Below are positions 42,696-52,300 of a stretch of 64,000 bases of DNA, piece after piece. Made by a program: the position numbers and the translations under genes. Origin of the DNA: Anaerotruncus colihominis (GTDB lineage Bacteria > Bacillota > Clostridia > Oscillospirales > Ruminococcaceae); contig NZ_VIQT01000009.1 in assembly GCF_010206195.1 (NCBI RefSeq), forward strand, positions 659,747 to 723,746, read 5' to 3'. The notes under the pieces were generated by a model. That model did not search any database. It worked only from the letters and a program-made list of their open reading frames with translations, and was not told the origin of the DNA. Numbering within the stretch: the first letter of the stretch is position 1; each line of letters opens with the position of its first letter.

Positions 42696-44689
42696 ATTGA
42701 TTCCTCCATTTGTTTGGCGCTCTGCGTCTGTCTCAGATTGAAGCGCCCCGCGATATCCTGCAAAGCCTGCGCCTGCTGCGTCATCTCATGGCTGGCAGCG
42801 GCAGCCTGCTCGCTGGCGGACAAGTTTTGCTCGCCAATATCGGAAATGGCGCCGATATCCTCCGCCATACCGTCCAATGCAGTCTTTTGCTCCTGCACAA
42901 AATCAACAAGGCCATCCATGATTTTGGAAACATCATGGGAGATATCCGCAATATCAGACATTGTTTTAGCAGTCTGCTGCGCATATGTATAACCCTCATC
43001 AACTTGCTCCTGTGAATGCTCGAGCATCTGCGTCGCCTTCTGTGCCGATTCGGAGCTTTTTTCTGCCAGGTTGCGTACCTCCTGTGCAACCACCGAGAAA
43101 CCTTTACCAGCCGCGCCAGCCCTGGCCGCTTCCACAGACGCATTGAGCGCCAGAATATTGGTCTGGAACGCAATGTCCTCCATCAATTTAGATATCTTTC
43201 CGATTTCATGCGCATTCTGGTTGATCTGATCCATTGATTGCAGCATCTGCTTCATCTGCTGATCACCATTGTCAAGCTGTGCTTTCACTTTACCCATCAA
43301 AGCTTCCGCCTGCTGTGCATGATCGTTAACCGCATTGATATTCTGCAAAATTGTCTCTGATTCCGCTTTAAGCCGCATAACGGAATGTGCCTGCGTCTCG
43401 GATGAACTGTTCACAGTCTGCGCAGAATTGGCCACGCCATGCGAAGCGATTAAGAGCTGCTCCGAAGCATCCTGCAATTCATGCATAGCGTTGTTCAGGA
43501 AAGATATAATCCGGTCGAGAGACTCTTTCATAACTACAAAATCGCCCTGAAACTGACCTTGAATCTGGACATCAAGGTTTCCATTGGAAATTTGTGTAAG
43601 TGCATCGCGCAATTCAGACAGATAGCCATTGATATCCACAATCGTTTCACGCAACGCATGTGAAAGCGTTTCCACCTCGTCATTCGTTCTGACCACATCA
43701 GTCGAACTGGTAAGGTCACCATGTGACAAAAGTTGAATTCTATCTGTTACATTTCCAAGCGCATGGGCAATCCGGCCGGAGAAATTCCGGATTCGCAAAA
43801 CCAGTATGAACAGCATTGCCACTGTAATCAGCAATGTAATCTGAAGCGCGCCGTTTCCCGCGTCCATAAACTCCGACTGCGGAACCGTGATTGCAATCGA
43901 CCAATTGGTGCCGCGTACAGGCGCAAACGTCATGTAACAGGCTTTTCCATTGATATGGACACGGGACGCGCCGATCTCACCTGTCATTGCACGTTCAAAA
44001 AGATTTTTGAGTTTGTCGCCGCCCGAATAGGCCGTATATATGTTTTCCTGTGCTCTGACTTTTTCCGCACTAGAATGCGCCATCAAAACGCCGTCTTGAT
44101 TGAACATGAGGGCGCGACCTGTATAGCCGATATTAATATTGCTGACGACATCATTAAGCACATCATATTTATAATCGCCAACCAAATAGTATGCCACCGT
44201 TCCATCGGCATCGGTGACAGGCGTACCAATTGCAACCTGCAAATTTCCCGCATTGACCGATGTATCGTCAACAACCAAGCCGCCCGTTTCCTTCATATGC
44301 CGATACAGCTCACGCTGGGAAATGTCTGGCGCACCATCGCCATAGGATGTATAAAGCTTTCCATCGGGCGTATAAAGCGAAAGAGATATAAATTCTATTC
44401 CTGAGGCCGCATTCTCCAACAAAGCCTTCTTTTCATCTTTTGTCGTGCCGGCGTCTGTAAAAGCTCGGTTATCCGAAATCATAAAGACCCGGTCAGACAA
44501 TACATGCAGATTCGCCTCGACTGCCTGTGAAGCGGTCCGCACCAGAGGCTGCATGACATCCAGCAGAATCAAATTTGTCATAATGCGGGATGTCAGAAAT
44601 AAAACACAAAGAAATACAACCGATAAAATCATGACCATCGAAACCGTGTTCATAACAATTTTTTTTCGGATGCTTGATATCTTACGCAT
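42689..44689 (-). CDS. Methyl-accepting chemotaxis protein with dCache-type sensor
   Basis: A chemoreceptor of 666 residues from this start. It has a first transmembrane helix (about 12-36), an extracytoplasmic Cache-type ligand domain (about 45-275, with [17 protein letters not shown] and [16 protein letters not shown]), a second helix (about 280-303), HAMP, and a long signalling hairpin with tip [35 protein letters not shown]. It relays ligand or redox state to CheA. Two starts are possible (44698 and 44689); I prefer the second because AGGGGAG is nine bases before it. It is coupled to an FMN-binding lipoprotein downstream and follows cheD by 36-45 bases. Confidence 0.9.
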   Translation of the reverse strand: MRKISSIRKKIVMNTVSMVMILSVVFLCVLFLTSRIMTNLILLDVMQPLVRTASQAVEANLHVLSDRVFMISDNRAFTDAGTTKDEKKALLENAASGIEFISLSLYTPDGKLYTSYGDGAPDISQRELYRHMKETGGLVVDDTSVNAGNLQVAIGTPVTDADGTVAYYLVGDYKYDVLNDVVSNINIGYTGRALMFNQDGVLMAHSSAEKVRAQENIYTAYSGGDKLKNLFERAMTGEIGASRVHINGKACYMTFAPVRGTNWSIAITVPQSEFMDAGNGALQITLLITVAMLFILVLRIRNFSGRIAHALGNVTDRIQLLSHGDLTSSTDVVRTNDEVETLSHALRETIVDINGYLSELRDALTQISNGNLDVQIQGQFQGDFVVMKESLDRIISFLNNAMHELQDASEQLLIASHGVANSAQTVNSSSETQAHSVMRLKAESETILQNINAVNDHAQQAEALMGKVKAQLDNGDQQMKQMLQSMDQINQNAHEIGKISKLMEDIAFQTNILALNASVEAARAGAAGKGFSVVAQEVRNLAEKSSESAQKATQMLEHSQEQVDEGYTYAQQTAKTMSDIADISHDVSKIMDGLVDFVQEQKTALDGMAEDIGAISDIGEQNLSASEQAAAASHEMTQQAQALQDIAGRFNLRQTQSAKQMEESIC

Positions 44690-44733
44690 CTTCCTCATCT
44701 CCCCTGCACACTCAACTTGGCAGCTCTAAGCCG

Positions 44734-45219
44734 CTACCAGACCCATTCCCCTTTGTTAACTGATTTAATGCGCATTGTGCCATCTGCTGCATTAAAGTAA
44801 AGCGTGCGGCCATAATTTTTTCCTGTATCGTCTGCAATGATCGGAATGCGCAACTTGGCCAGAGTCTCCTTTACCGCAGCAATATTGCGCTGACCGATAT
44901 TGGAAATTGAAGAATTTGTAACTGCCGCAAACATTTGTGCTCCGCCGGCAATTTTAGCCTTCATACGCACAGACCGGGCACCGGCCATTTCCATCTTTTT
45001 TACAAGCAAAACAATTGCCGTGTCTGCAAACCGATATGCCTGTTTTGGATCATTGTTCAGACTACTGGAGGGAAGCATAATATGGGACAACCCTGCCAAC
45101 TTTATTATTGGATCATACAGACAGATCCCTACGCAGGACCCCAAGGCGTATGTCACCAGGATATCCGGCGCTTTCGCTATATTCAGGTCGGATATACCTA
45201 CCGTGATGGTCTTACTCAT
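44734..45219 (-). CDS. cheD: Chemoreceptor glutamine deamidase CheD
   Basis: A 161-residue CheD. The catalytic Cys29 is in LGSCVGICLYD, His46 is in LSHIMLP, and a KAKIAGGAQMF block follows. It deamidates receptor glutamines and, in Bacillus-type systems, binds CheC to adjust adaptation. The start codon overlaps the cheC stop (ATGA), as is common for this pair. An MCP gene follows, a likely target. Confidence 0.93.
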   Translation of the reverse strand: MSKTITVGISDLNIAKAPDILVTYALGSCVGICLYDPIIKLAGLSHIMLPSSSLNNDPKQAYRFADTAIVLLVKKMEMAGARSVRMKAKIAGGAQMFAAVTNSSISNIGQRNIAAVKETLAKLRIPIIADDTGKNYGRTLYFNAADGTMRIKSVNKGEWVW

Positions 45220-45839
45220 AAATCTATCCCCAGATTTGTCATTATTTTCTCAAGGGATTCCATATCCGGAATCATCAGGATGTGACTGGAAGACTGCTCC
45301 TCATCGCTGTTAAACGCATCACCAATAAAAATAATTTTATCGCTGATATTTGCATAATAAATCGCAGGCACACTGATAATGGCGCCCAGCATATCAATAC
45401 TGACATCCGGCACCGAAATATTGATGTTGAGCCCTGTCATGGACGCGATTGCGTTCACATAGGAACCCGCCATTATATTTGCGACTTCTTTCATAGCGGA
45501 ATATTCCATTTCGCCAAGCTCCGCAAAGCTTTCCAACGACTCGCCAAGCAATGCATTCAAGGTTATATGGGCAAACTCTTTTTGGAGCAGAAACATAATC
45601 ATACCATTCACATCGCCCTCCAAAAAAAGCAACATGCCAATAATCATAGTTTCCGGCCCGCCTAGCTCCTCTGTAACCGCTCCATAATCAAGAATTTTAA
45701 TTGTGGGTACGGCAATATCCACCCTGCGCGCAAGCATATCCGACAGAGAGGTGGCAGCGTTCCCAGAGCCGATATTTCCGATTTCACGCAATACGTCGAG
45801 ATGGATATCGTCTAATTCACCATAATCATGAATCGCCAT
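45216..45839 (-). CDS. cheC: CheY-P phosphatase CheC
   Basis: A 207-residue CheC with both phosphatase motifs, LREIGNIGSGNAATSL near residue 17 and MKEVANIMAGSYVNAI near 115. It dephosphorylates CheY-P and binds CheD. The ATG at 45839 has AGGAGG seven bases upstream; the TTG two codons earlier lies inside the spacer. It lies 14 bases after the rod gene and overlaps cheD by four bases. Confidence 0.93.
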   Translation of the reverse strand: MAIHDYGELDDIHLDVLREIGNIGSGNAATSLSDMLARRVDIAVPTIKILDYGAVTEELGGPETMIIGMLLFLEGDVNGMIMFLLQKEFAHITLNALLGESLESFAELGEMEYSAMKEVANIMAGSYVNAIASMTGLNINISVPDVSIDMLGAIISVPAIYYANISDKIIFIGDAFNSDEEQSSSHILMIPDMESLEKIMTNLGIDL

Positions 45840-45853
45840 TCGCAATCCTCCTA

Positions 45854-46669
45854 TTATCTCAAATTATTAACGGTGTCTTCAATTTGATCCGCTGTCTGCA
45901 CCATCTTAGCACTGAACTGGAATGCCCTTTGACTGACAATAATATTTGCCATTTCTTCCGACAGATCAACCGCGGACTGTTCGAGCATCCCCGTTACAAT
46001 GGTATATGGACGCGAAGCGCGCGACGAAGCTTTAATGACCGTAGGCGCCCCGGAAATAGGCGTTTCACGGAAACCGCCCGTATTCGGCTCAAGGCCATAA
46101 GGATTCGGGAAAATATAAACGCCGACTTCATCCTGAAGATGTGCCAGATCAAATTGATTGTCGCTCCCACGTTCCAACTTGATGCGTTTCCCACTTGCGT
46201 CGAGCACATAGGAGCCATCCGTTGCAACAAGATAACCCGATGTTCCTTCGATGCTGATATCAAACGCACCATTTCGTGTGTATTCGGTCGTACCGTTGGC
46301 ACGTTCAACAGCAAAAAAGCCATCCCCTTTGATCGCCATGTCAAGCGGATGCTCCGTTTGCAGCAGGTTGCCCGGGCGAAATACCAAATCCGAATAGGCA
46401 AGACGCACGCCATGCCCCTGCATATGAATGCCGTCCGCGTCGGTCATGCCGCCAACTCCGTTTTCTGCATCTTGTGCGCCAGCGTCGCCACCCGCATTTA
46501 CAAGCGCATCGGTATTGGTCCACATCTGCGTATACAAAAGATCGCTGAAGGAAGCCCGCGACGGTTTATACCCGACTGTATTGACATTGGCCACATTGTT
46601 TGAAATAAGGTCCATCTCCTGTTGGTAGGCAACCAATCCGGAGACGCCATTATAAAAAGCAATATTCAT
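45854..46669 (-). CDS. flgG: Flagellar rod protein, FlgF/FlgG family (second copy)
   Basis: A 271-residue flagellar hook-basal body protein. The N-terminal rod motif is YNGVSGLVAYQQEMDLISNNVANVNTVGYK, central FlgE/F/G features include HPLDMAIKGDGFFAV, and the C-terminal polymerisation helix is EEMANIIVSQRAFQFSAKMVQTADQIEDTVNNL. It forms part of the distal or proximal rod. AAAGGAG lies ahead of the ATG. Two such genes are adjacent here; which is FlgF and which FlgG cannot be settled from sequence alone. Confidence 0.88.
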   Translation of the reverse strand: MNIAFYNGVSGLVAYQQEMDLISNNVANVNTVGYKPSRASFSDLLYTQMWTNTDALVNAGGDAGAQDAENGVGGMTDADGIHMQGHGVRLAYSDLVFRPGNLLQTEHPLDMAIKGDGFFAVERANGTTEYTRNGAFDISIEGTSGYLVATDGSYVLDASGKRIKLERGSDNQFDLAHLQDEVGVYIFPNPYGLEPNTGGFRETPISGAPTVIKASSRASRPYTIVTGMLEQSAVDLSEEMANIIVSQRAFQFSAKMVQTADQIEDTVNNLR

Positions 46670-46703
46670 AGCGCCATACTCCTTTTTGTAAATTTCAGCT
46701 CAA

Positions 46704-47468
46704 TTAAAGCGCCGCAATCTGTGTGGCCGACTTCTGATTGATCTTGTCTAGTATCTGCAAGGCCGAACTGCACGCCTGGAAGGTCCTCTGCGCTTCCATC
46801 ACAAGCGCCATTTCACGATTCGGATTGATGTTGGACCGCTCCGTCCAACCTTGAACAATCATAACATCGTCGCCGACCTGTGTGTTCGCCTCCATATCCT
46901 GCGTCGTATACATCCCGTTTGCGTCAACCTCAAGCTCCGCATCCTGCGGCGGAACCGTGATGAGCACCTTATCGACCAGCTTGCCTTTTTCATCATAGAT
47001 ATCGCCATTGTAATCGACTGTAAAATTGGCCGTATCAAGCTGGATAGGCCCTTTTTCTCCAAGCACCTGTCCGTGGCCGCGTAGCACCAACATTCCTTCC
47101 TCGTCAACATCGAAGTTGCCGTTTCGGGTCAAATACTGGCGTTCATTGCCCTGTGCGTCGGTTGTCAAAATATTAAAGAAGCCTTCGCCATTGATTGCGA
47201 GATCATAAGGACGTCCCGTTTCCTCCAAAGAACTTGGATCAAACAGAGTCGGAACATCCGATACGATCCGCACTGGCGCGCCTGTACCGATTGCGCCGCT
47301 CGCACCCTTTTCCAGGCGCACGAGATATTCATCCTCAAACGTCGTGCTGACGACACGTGAAGCGCGAAAGCCGGGCGTGCGTGCGTTCACAAGGTTATTC
47401 GTGAGAACATTGAGCGTGCGTTCCTGCATCAGGACGCCCGATGCCGCTGTATAAAATCCTCTCAGCAT
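46704..47468 (-). CDS. flgF: Flagellar rod protein, FlgF/FlgG family (first copy)
   Basis: A 254-residue paralogue of the downstream gene. It has the N-terminal GFYTAASGVLMQERTLNVLTNNLVNARTPGF motif, the GRPYDLAINGEGFFNI segment and a C-terminal helix NREMALVMEAQRTFQACSSALQILDKINQKS. It assembles into the rod between the MS ring and the hook. The start has AAAGGTTG upstream. It lies seven bases after the sigma factor gene, so it is expressed from the same transcript. Confidence 0.87.
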   Translation of the reverse strand: MLRGFYTAASGVLMQERTLNVLTNNLVNARTPGFRASRVVSTTFEDEYLVRLEKGASGAIGTGAPVRIVSDVPTLFDPSSLEETGRPYDLAINGEGFFNILTTDAQGNERQYLTRNGNFDVDEEGMLVLRGHGQVLGEKGPIQLDTANFTVDYNGDIYDEKGKLVDKVLITVPPQDAELEVDANGMYTTQDMEANTQVGDDVMIVQGWTERSNINPNREMALVMEAQRTFQACSSALQILDKINQKSATQIAAL

Positions 47469-47475
47469 AGTCCAT

Positions 47476-48249
47476 TCAACCTTTCATATATTGTTCAAGC
47501 TTGTCACGCAATTTTTGAATCAGCTTTCGATTGATCTGACCGATGCGCTGCTCGCTGACGCCGAGTACGCCGCCTATCTCCTTCATTGTCAAATTCTCAT
47601 AATAATAAAGCGACAGCACATGCCGTTCCTGTTCATTCAAGCTGTCAATCGCCATACCAAGCTGTTCTCGCAGTTCCTTGGCGTCAACACATCCTTCAGG
47701 GTTGACGATTTCGCCCTCCATCGGCCACAGCATATTCTGGTTCTGTGGTCCGTCGGCCAACAGCGCCTCATAGGAAAATATGCTTTCGCCTGACATCTCA
47801 TAGATACACTGGTCAAATTCCTGTTCGCTCATATCGAGCTGCTTTGCCATCTCGGAACGTGTTGGATTACGTCCCAGCTTCATGGGCAGGTCATTGTATG
47901 CATTGTTGACGCGGATTGCATTGTGACGCACGCGGCGGGGCAGCCAATCCTGCTTACGCACATAATCAATAATCGCACCCTTTACCTTTGTAAACGCATA
48001 AGTCGAAAACTTAACACCGTGGTCCGGATCAAACCGGTCAACGCTGTCAATCAAGGCGATCACCCCTTGATTGACCATCTCCTCAATTGTAGCATATTTA
48101 TGAAACATATTGTTCATTTCGATCGCAACCGACTTTGCTATGTAGCTATAATGCATCACGATCCTGTTGCGCAACTCCTGGGAGCCAGTTTCCTTATAAA
48201 GGCGCATCAGTTCTTCCGGATTCTCTTCAATCTGCCGCTCCTCCTGCAA
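47476..48249 (-). CDS. Flagellar/motility RNA polymerase sigma factor (SigD/FliA/WhiG group)
   Basis: A 257-residue sigma-70 family protein with region 2 (MVNQGVIALIDSVDRFDPDHGVKFSTYAFTKVKGAIIDYVRKQDWLPR), region 3 (NPTRSEMAKQLDMSEQEF) and region 4 (LSLYYYENLTMKEIGGVLGVSEQRIGQINRKLI). This is the SigD/FliA pattern that directs late flagellar and chemotaxis genes. The start is uncertain. TTG 48249 lacks an upstream ribosome binding site. AGGAGGAG inside the frame sits six bases before an ATT codon, and the first ATG is at residue 15. The core domain is unaffected. It follows flhA directly, with no flhF, flhG or cheA between. Confidence 0.88.
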   Translation of the reverse strand: MQEERQIEENPEELMRLYKETGSQELRNRIVMHYSYIAKSVAIEMNNMFHKYATIEEMVNQGVIALIDSVDRFDPDHGVKFSTYAFTKVKGAIIDYVRKQDWLPRRVRHNAIRVNNAYNDLPMKLGRNPTRSEMAKQLDMSEQEFDQCIYEMSGESIFSYEALLADGPQNQNMLWPMEGEIVNPEGCVDAKELREQLGMAIDSLNEQERHVLSLYYYENLTMKEIGGVLGVSEQRIGQINRKLIQKLRDKLEQYMKG

Positions 48250-48375
48250 CGCAGTGTTCAGTTTCCAACACTCCCTTCACAGCAGGCTTTTGCCGGCGCA
48301 TAATTTCACTTGCGCTCCAGCTAAAGCCGCCTGTCAGATTTTTTGGCGGCCTGCGCCGCCTTGTGTCGAAAAGAC

Positions 48376-50436
48376 TTAAATCGTGATGTTGCCCAACGCC
48401 TGTATTTTAGCGTCGGAATCAATTTCGCTGAAAGATAACACCACCGTATTCAGGTAGAATTGATCAACCAGCTTTTTGAAGTAGACGCGGACAATCGGTG
48501 ATGTAAGGATAATGGGGACCTGAACCAGATCCTTGATCTTGTCGATTTCCCGCGTTGTCGCAGTGATGATATTTTGAATCGTCTGTGGGTCAAGCGCAAG
48601 GTACGAGCCGCTTTCCACCTTCTTGACAGCGCCCATGATCTGATTTTCTATATTCGCGTCAAGGCTGATTACCTTGAGCTGCCCCGCCTCGGCAAAGCGA
48701 TGTGTAATCGTGCGGCGCAGCGACTGGCGCACATATTCTGTCAACATGTCAATATCCTTGACTGTTGCTCCATAATCGGCGAGCGTTTCGAGGATTGTTT
48801 CTGTATCACGGATTGGAATGCCTTCGCGCAGGAGATTACACAGAATCTTTTGCAGGCTGCCAATCGATACAATCGCCGGAACCGTATCGTTGACAATCGC
48901 CTCGTTTGTCTTACGCAGATTGGCGAGCAGATTGTTGATCTCCTGACGATTCAACAGCTCATACGCATGCGCCTTAACGACCTCCGACAGATGCGTAATA
49001 ATGACTGAAGTCGGATCAATGAGCGTATAACCGGCCAATTCAGCCTGGACACGCTTATCCTCACTGATCCATTTTGCCTGGATACCAAAGGCCGGCTCAA
49101 CTGTTTCAATACCGTCAACAGAATCCTCCCCATTTTCCGGTATCAGTGCCAGATAGTGGTCAACAAGTACCTCGCCCTGTGCGACCTGCTCACCCTTGAT
49201 ATTGACAGCATACTGATTTGGATTAAGCTGTCCACTGTCCTTCAAACGGACCGACGGGAATACCATACCCATTTCCTGTGCAAACTGCTTACGGAACATA
49301 ACAACACGATCAACAAAGCTGCCTCCGCTGTTTTCATCGACAAGCGGAATTAAGCTGTAACCAAATTCCATGGAAACCTGATCAACATTGAGCAAGCCGT
49401 AAACATTGTTAATATCTTTATAAAACGAAGCTTCGTTTGTAACCTCCGCAACCGGCGCCGGCGCGCCCCCTTCTGCACTGGCCCCCTCTGGCTGCGCCAC
49501 CGGCGAAGCACGGCGCTGAAGCAGAATACCAAGTGCCATCAACAGCACTGACATCACAATGACCTGCTTTTTGGGGAATCCAATGAACGTTGTCATAAAC
49601 ATCGCAATGGATGCCATAATAAGCACCATTGGCTGAGAAAAGAGCTGTTTAGCAACATCCTCGTTAAGGTTCGATTCTGATGCGGAACGGGTAACAATCA
49701 TACCAGTCGCTACTGAGATCAACAACGCAGGAATCTGCGACATCAATCCATCGCCCACCGTAGCGGCCGAATAGATATCCATAATCTGTGCAAAATCACC
49801 GACCCCTGTGACGAAACCGACGATGATACCGCCAATTAAGTTGATCAGGGTCGTAATGAGCGACATGATTGCGTCGCCTTTGACAAATTTTGTAGCACCG
49901 TCCATAGCGCCGAAAAAGTCGGCTTCACGCTGAATTTTTGAACGGCGAATGCGTGCCTGCGTCTCATCGATCAAGCCGGAGCTGAGGTCGGCGTCAATCG
50001 CCATTTGCTTTCCGGGCATCGCATCGAGCGTGAAACGCGCAGAAACCTCAGCGACACGCTCGGAACCCTTAGTGATAACAATAAACTGGACCAAAACGAT
50101 AATCAGGAAAATCACCAGACCAACGACGACATCGCCCTGAATCACGAACTCACCGAATGTTTTGACAACCTCGCCGGCATAACCGCCATTCGTCAAAATC
50201 TTTCGAGTGGAGGAAACGTTCAGCGCCAACCTGAACAGTGTGGTAATCAGAAGCATCGAGGGGTAGATTGAAAATTCCAACGATTCCCTGATGTACATGG
50301 TCGTGAGCAGGATCACGAAGGAGATCGTCAGATTGGCAATGAACATAAAGTCCAACAGCCATGTCGGAAGCGGGACGATCAGCAAAGCTATTACGGCGAT
50401 GACAAACGCCGAAACCGCATTGTTAAAAAGCTTCAA
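48376..50436 (-). CDS. flhA: Flagellar export apparatus protein FlhA
   Basis: A 686-residue component of the type III export gate. Eight N-terminal transmembrane helices carry the FHIPEP-region features (PSMLLITTLFRLALNVSSTRKIL, DAMPGKQMAIDADLSSGLID), and a cytoplasmic domain (about 340-686) docks export substrates and chaperones. Length matches the family. The start is TTG, two bases after the flhB stop, so the pair is translationally coupled. Confidence 0.95.
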   Translation of the reverse strand: MKLFNNAVSAFVIAVIALLIVPLPTWLLDFMFIANLTISFVILLTTMYIRESLEFSIYPSMLLITTLFRLALNVSSTRKILTNGGYAGEVVKTFGEFVIQGDVVVGLVIFLIIVLVQFIVITKGSERVAEVSARFTLDAMPGKQMAIDADLSSGLIDETQARIRRSKIQREADFFGAMDGATKFVKGDAIMSLITTLINLIGGIIVGFVTGVGDFAQIMDIYSAATVGDGLMSQIPALLISVATGMIVTRSASESNLNEDVAKQLFSQPMVLIMASIAMFMTTFIGFPKKQVIVMSVLLMALGILLQRRASPVAQPEGASAEGGAPAPVAEVTNEASFYKDINNVYGLLNVDQVSMEFGYSLIPLVDENSGGSFVDRVVMFRKQFAQEMGMVFPSVRLKDSGQLNPNQYAVNIKGEQVAQGEVLVDHYLALIPENGEDSVDGIETVEPAFGIQAKWISEDKRVQAELAGYTLIDPTSVIITHLSEVVKAHAYELLNRQEINNLLANLRKTNEAIVNDTVPAIVSIGSLQKILCNLLREGIPIRDTETILETLADYGATVKDIDMLTEYVRQSLRRTITHRFAEAGQLKVISLDANIENQIMGAVKKVESGSYLALDPQTIQNIITATTREIDKIKDLVQVPIILTSPIVRVYFKKLVDQFYLNTVVLSFSEIDSDAKIQALGNITI

Positions 50437-50438
50437 AT

Positions 50439-51500
50439 CTACTTCAAATCCTTTTTCTTCAAGTTATAAACGAACGCCAGCACTTCAGCAACCGGCTGGT
50501 AAAACTGCTCCGGGATTTCCCGGTCCAGGTCAACCGTTTCATAGAGGCCGCGTGCCAACGGCTTATTTTCCATTGTTATGATGTCATGCTCCTCAGCGAC
50601 CTTGACAATTCGCAAGGCCAAGCTGTCCATACCTTTTGCAATGACAACAGGCGCATGGTTCTGATGCGGGTTATATTGAATCGCCACTGCATAGTGTGTC
50701 GGGTTTCGGATAACAACATCCGCATTTGGCACATTCTGCATCATGCGCTGACGTGCCTGCTGTTGCTGACGCTCCTTGATTTTCCCCTTTACCTGCGGGT
50801 CGCCTTCCGTCTGTTTAAATTCTTCCTTTAATTCCTGCTTACTCATGCGCAGGTTCTTTTCGAAGTCCCACCATTGATAGAGGTAATCAAATCCTGCGAC
50901 AAATACCATCACAATCGCTGCTGTTTTAGCAATATCAAGAATGATGCTTCCCGTAAAAGCCAACACCTGTTCGAAGGACATGTCCATCAGGCGGGGCATG
51001 AAGAAAAACCGTTCGCCAAGCGAACTATAGATGATGTAACCTAAGATGATAATCTTAACAATCGATTTTAAAAGCTCGACAACCCCGCGCAGAGAAAACA
51101 TCTTTTTAATGCCCTGCAAGGGGTTCATCCTGCTGAATTTTGGGGCGGCAGCCTTCATAGTAAAAAGGCCGCGTGTCTGTGCTACTGTACAGATAATCAC
51201 AACCAAACCGCAAATCAACAACAGCGGCAATGCAGAAAGTACAAAAAATACGCAGCCCTGCATAAAATAGATGCGTATTTCCTGCATACCAACGCGGTCG
51301 ATCGATGAAGTTATGCCAATAAACGATGTCAGGGCACGTTTAAGTGTTCCATATGAGAGCGGCCACAGCAGTTGAAATCCATAAAAAGTCGTTATCAGCG
51401 AAAAAACGACGACGATCTCACGGCTTTGAAGAACATTACCTTTTTTTCGTTCGTCCTTTCTTCGCTTGGGTGTTGCCTTCTCTGTTTTCTCCCCCGCCGT
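50439..51500 (-). CDS. flhB: Flagellar export switch protein FlhB, apparent ACG start
   Basis: FlhB switches export from rod/hook to filament substrates through autocleavage at NPTH (Asn266 by this start). Four membrane segments precede the basic cytoplasmic tail. Reading upstream of the first ATG (51287) gives an uninterrupted, canonical FlhB N-terminus (GEKTEKATPKRRKDERKKG) back to a stop at 51504-51506, with no ATG, GTG or TTG in frame. ACG at 51498-51500 lies seven bases after GGGGGG and would give M-A-G-E-K-T-E-K and 353 residues, the usual family length. A non-standard start or an ATG-to-ACG base error explains this. Starting at 51287 would delete the first membrane helix region. Confidence 0.85.
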   Translation of the reverse strand, partial: TAGEKTEKATPKRRKDERKKGNVLQSREIVVVFSLITTFYGFQLLWPLSYGTLKRALTSFIGITSSIDRVGMQEIRIYFMQGCVFFVLSALPLLLICGLVVIICTVAQTRGLFTMKAAAPKFSRMNPLQGIKKMFSLRGVVELLKSIVKIIILGYIIYSSLGERFFFMPRLMDMSFEQVLAFTGSIILDIAKTAAIVMVFVAGFDYLYQWWDFEKNLRMSKQELKEEFKQTEGDPQVKGKIKERQQQQARQRMMQNVPNADVVIRNPTHYAVAIQYNPHQNHAPVVIAKGMDSLALRIVKVAEEHDIITMENKPLARGLYETVDLDREIPEQFYQPVAEVLAFVYNLKKKDLK

Positions 51501-51532
51501 AGCTTATCCCCCCTTTTCGACGTTTCGTTATA

Positions 51533-52297
51533 TCAGCCTGTAAAGGTCCACAGAACCTTTTGAATACATTCCAACATATAATTCATATAATTGTCCAAAA
51601 ATGATGAAAGCGGAGCTGCAAAGATCAAAAGCATCATCAGGCTAAAAAAAACTTTGAGCTGAAAATTGATTACAAAGACATGAATCTGCGGGATCAGTTT
51701 CATCAGAATACCGAGCGACACCTCCAACACAAACTCCACTGCGATAAACGGCAGAGCCAAACGAAGCACAAGCGAAAACGCCTCGATGAACAGATCGGCT
51801 ATATAACCGGAAACATACGGTGAAAAGGGCGTAAAGCCTGCTGGAATGATCTGAAATGAAGTCGCAAAAATACGCACAAGCAACAGATGGCTATTTGTTG
51901 CAAAGATAAACAGAGTGAATAAAATATTCAGAAAATTTCCGGAAACCGATACCTGCATATTCGTACCAGGATCAAACACCTTAGCCATCGACAGACCAAA
52001 CTGCATATCCATCAAGTCGCCTGCAAAAAAAAGCATATAATAAAAAATTTGAAATACATAACCACAGGCGAAGCCAACCAAAAACTCCTTGAGCATCGCC
52101 AGTACAAGCGTCATTTGATCCATTGGCGCAACTGTCAGCCCTGGAGCAATCAGAAACGTCAGCAACGCAACCAGCCCTGCGCGTACAGCAGCGGGCACAT
52201 TGCGCCGGGACAGAAGCGGATTGGTCCCAATCATCGCGGCCATTCGGACAAATACAAGCATATATGCGGGCAGTCCCGCCATCACAGAATCAAGCAT
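51533..52297 (-). CDS. fliR: Flagellar export apparatus protein FliR
   Basis: A 254-residue membrane protein with six or more hydrophobic helices and the FliR hallmarks RMAAMIGTNPLL near residue 18 and FQLKVFFSLMML near the C-terminus. It forms the export gate with FliP and FliQ. It begins four bases after the fliQ stop without a strong ribosome binding site, so it probably relies on coupling. The next gene is flhB, 32 bases on. Confidence 0.93.
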   Translation of the reverse strand: MLDSVMAGLPAYMLVFVRMAAMIGTNPLLSRRNVPAAVRAGLVALLTFLIAPGLTVAPMDQMTLVLAMLKEFLVGFACGYVFQIFYYMLFFAGDLMDMQFGLSMAKVFDPGTNMQVSVSGNFLNILFTLFIFATNSHLLLVRIFATSFQIIPAGFTPFSPYVSGYIADLFIEAFSLVLRLALPFIAVEFVLEVSLGILMKLIPQIHVFVINFQLKVFFSLMMLLIFAAPLSSFLDNYMNYMLECIQKVLWTFTG

Positions 52298-52300
52298 AGG

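Noticed and set aside
50439-51287. FlhB starting at the first ATG (282 aa)
   Set aside because: The in-frame upstream sequence encodes the conserved FlhB N-terminus, so this start would give a truncated protein.
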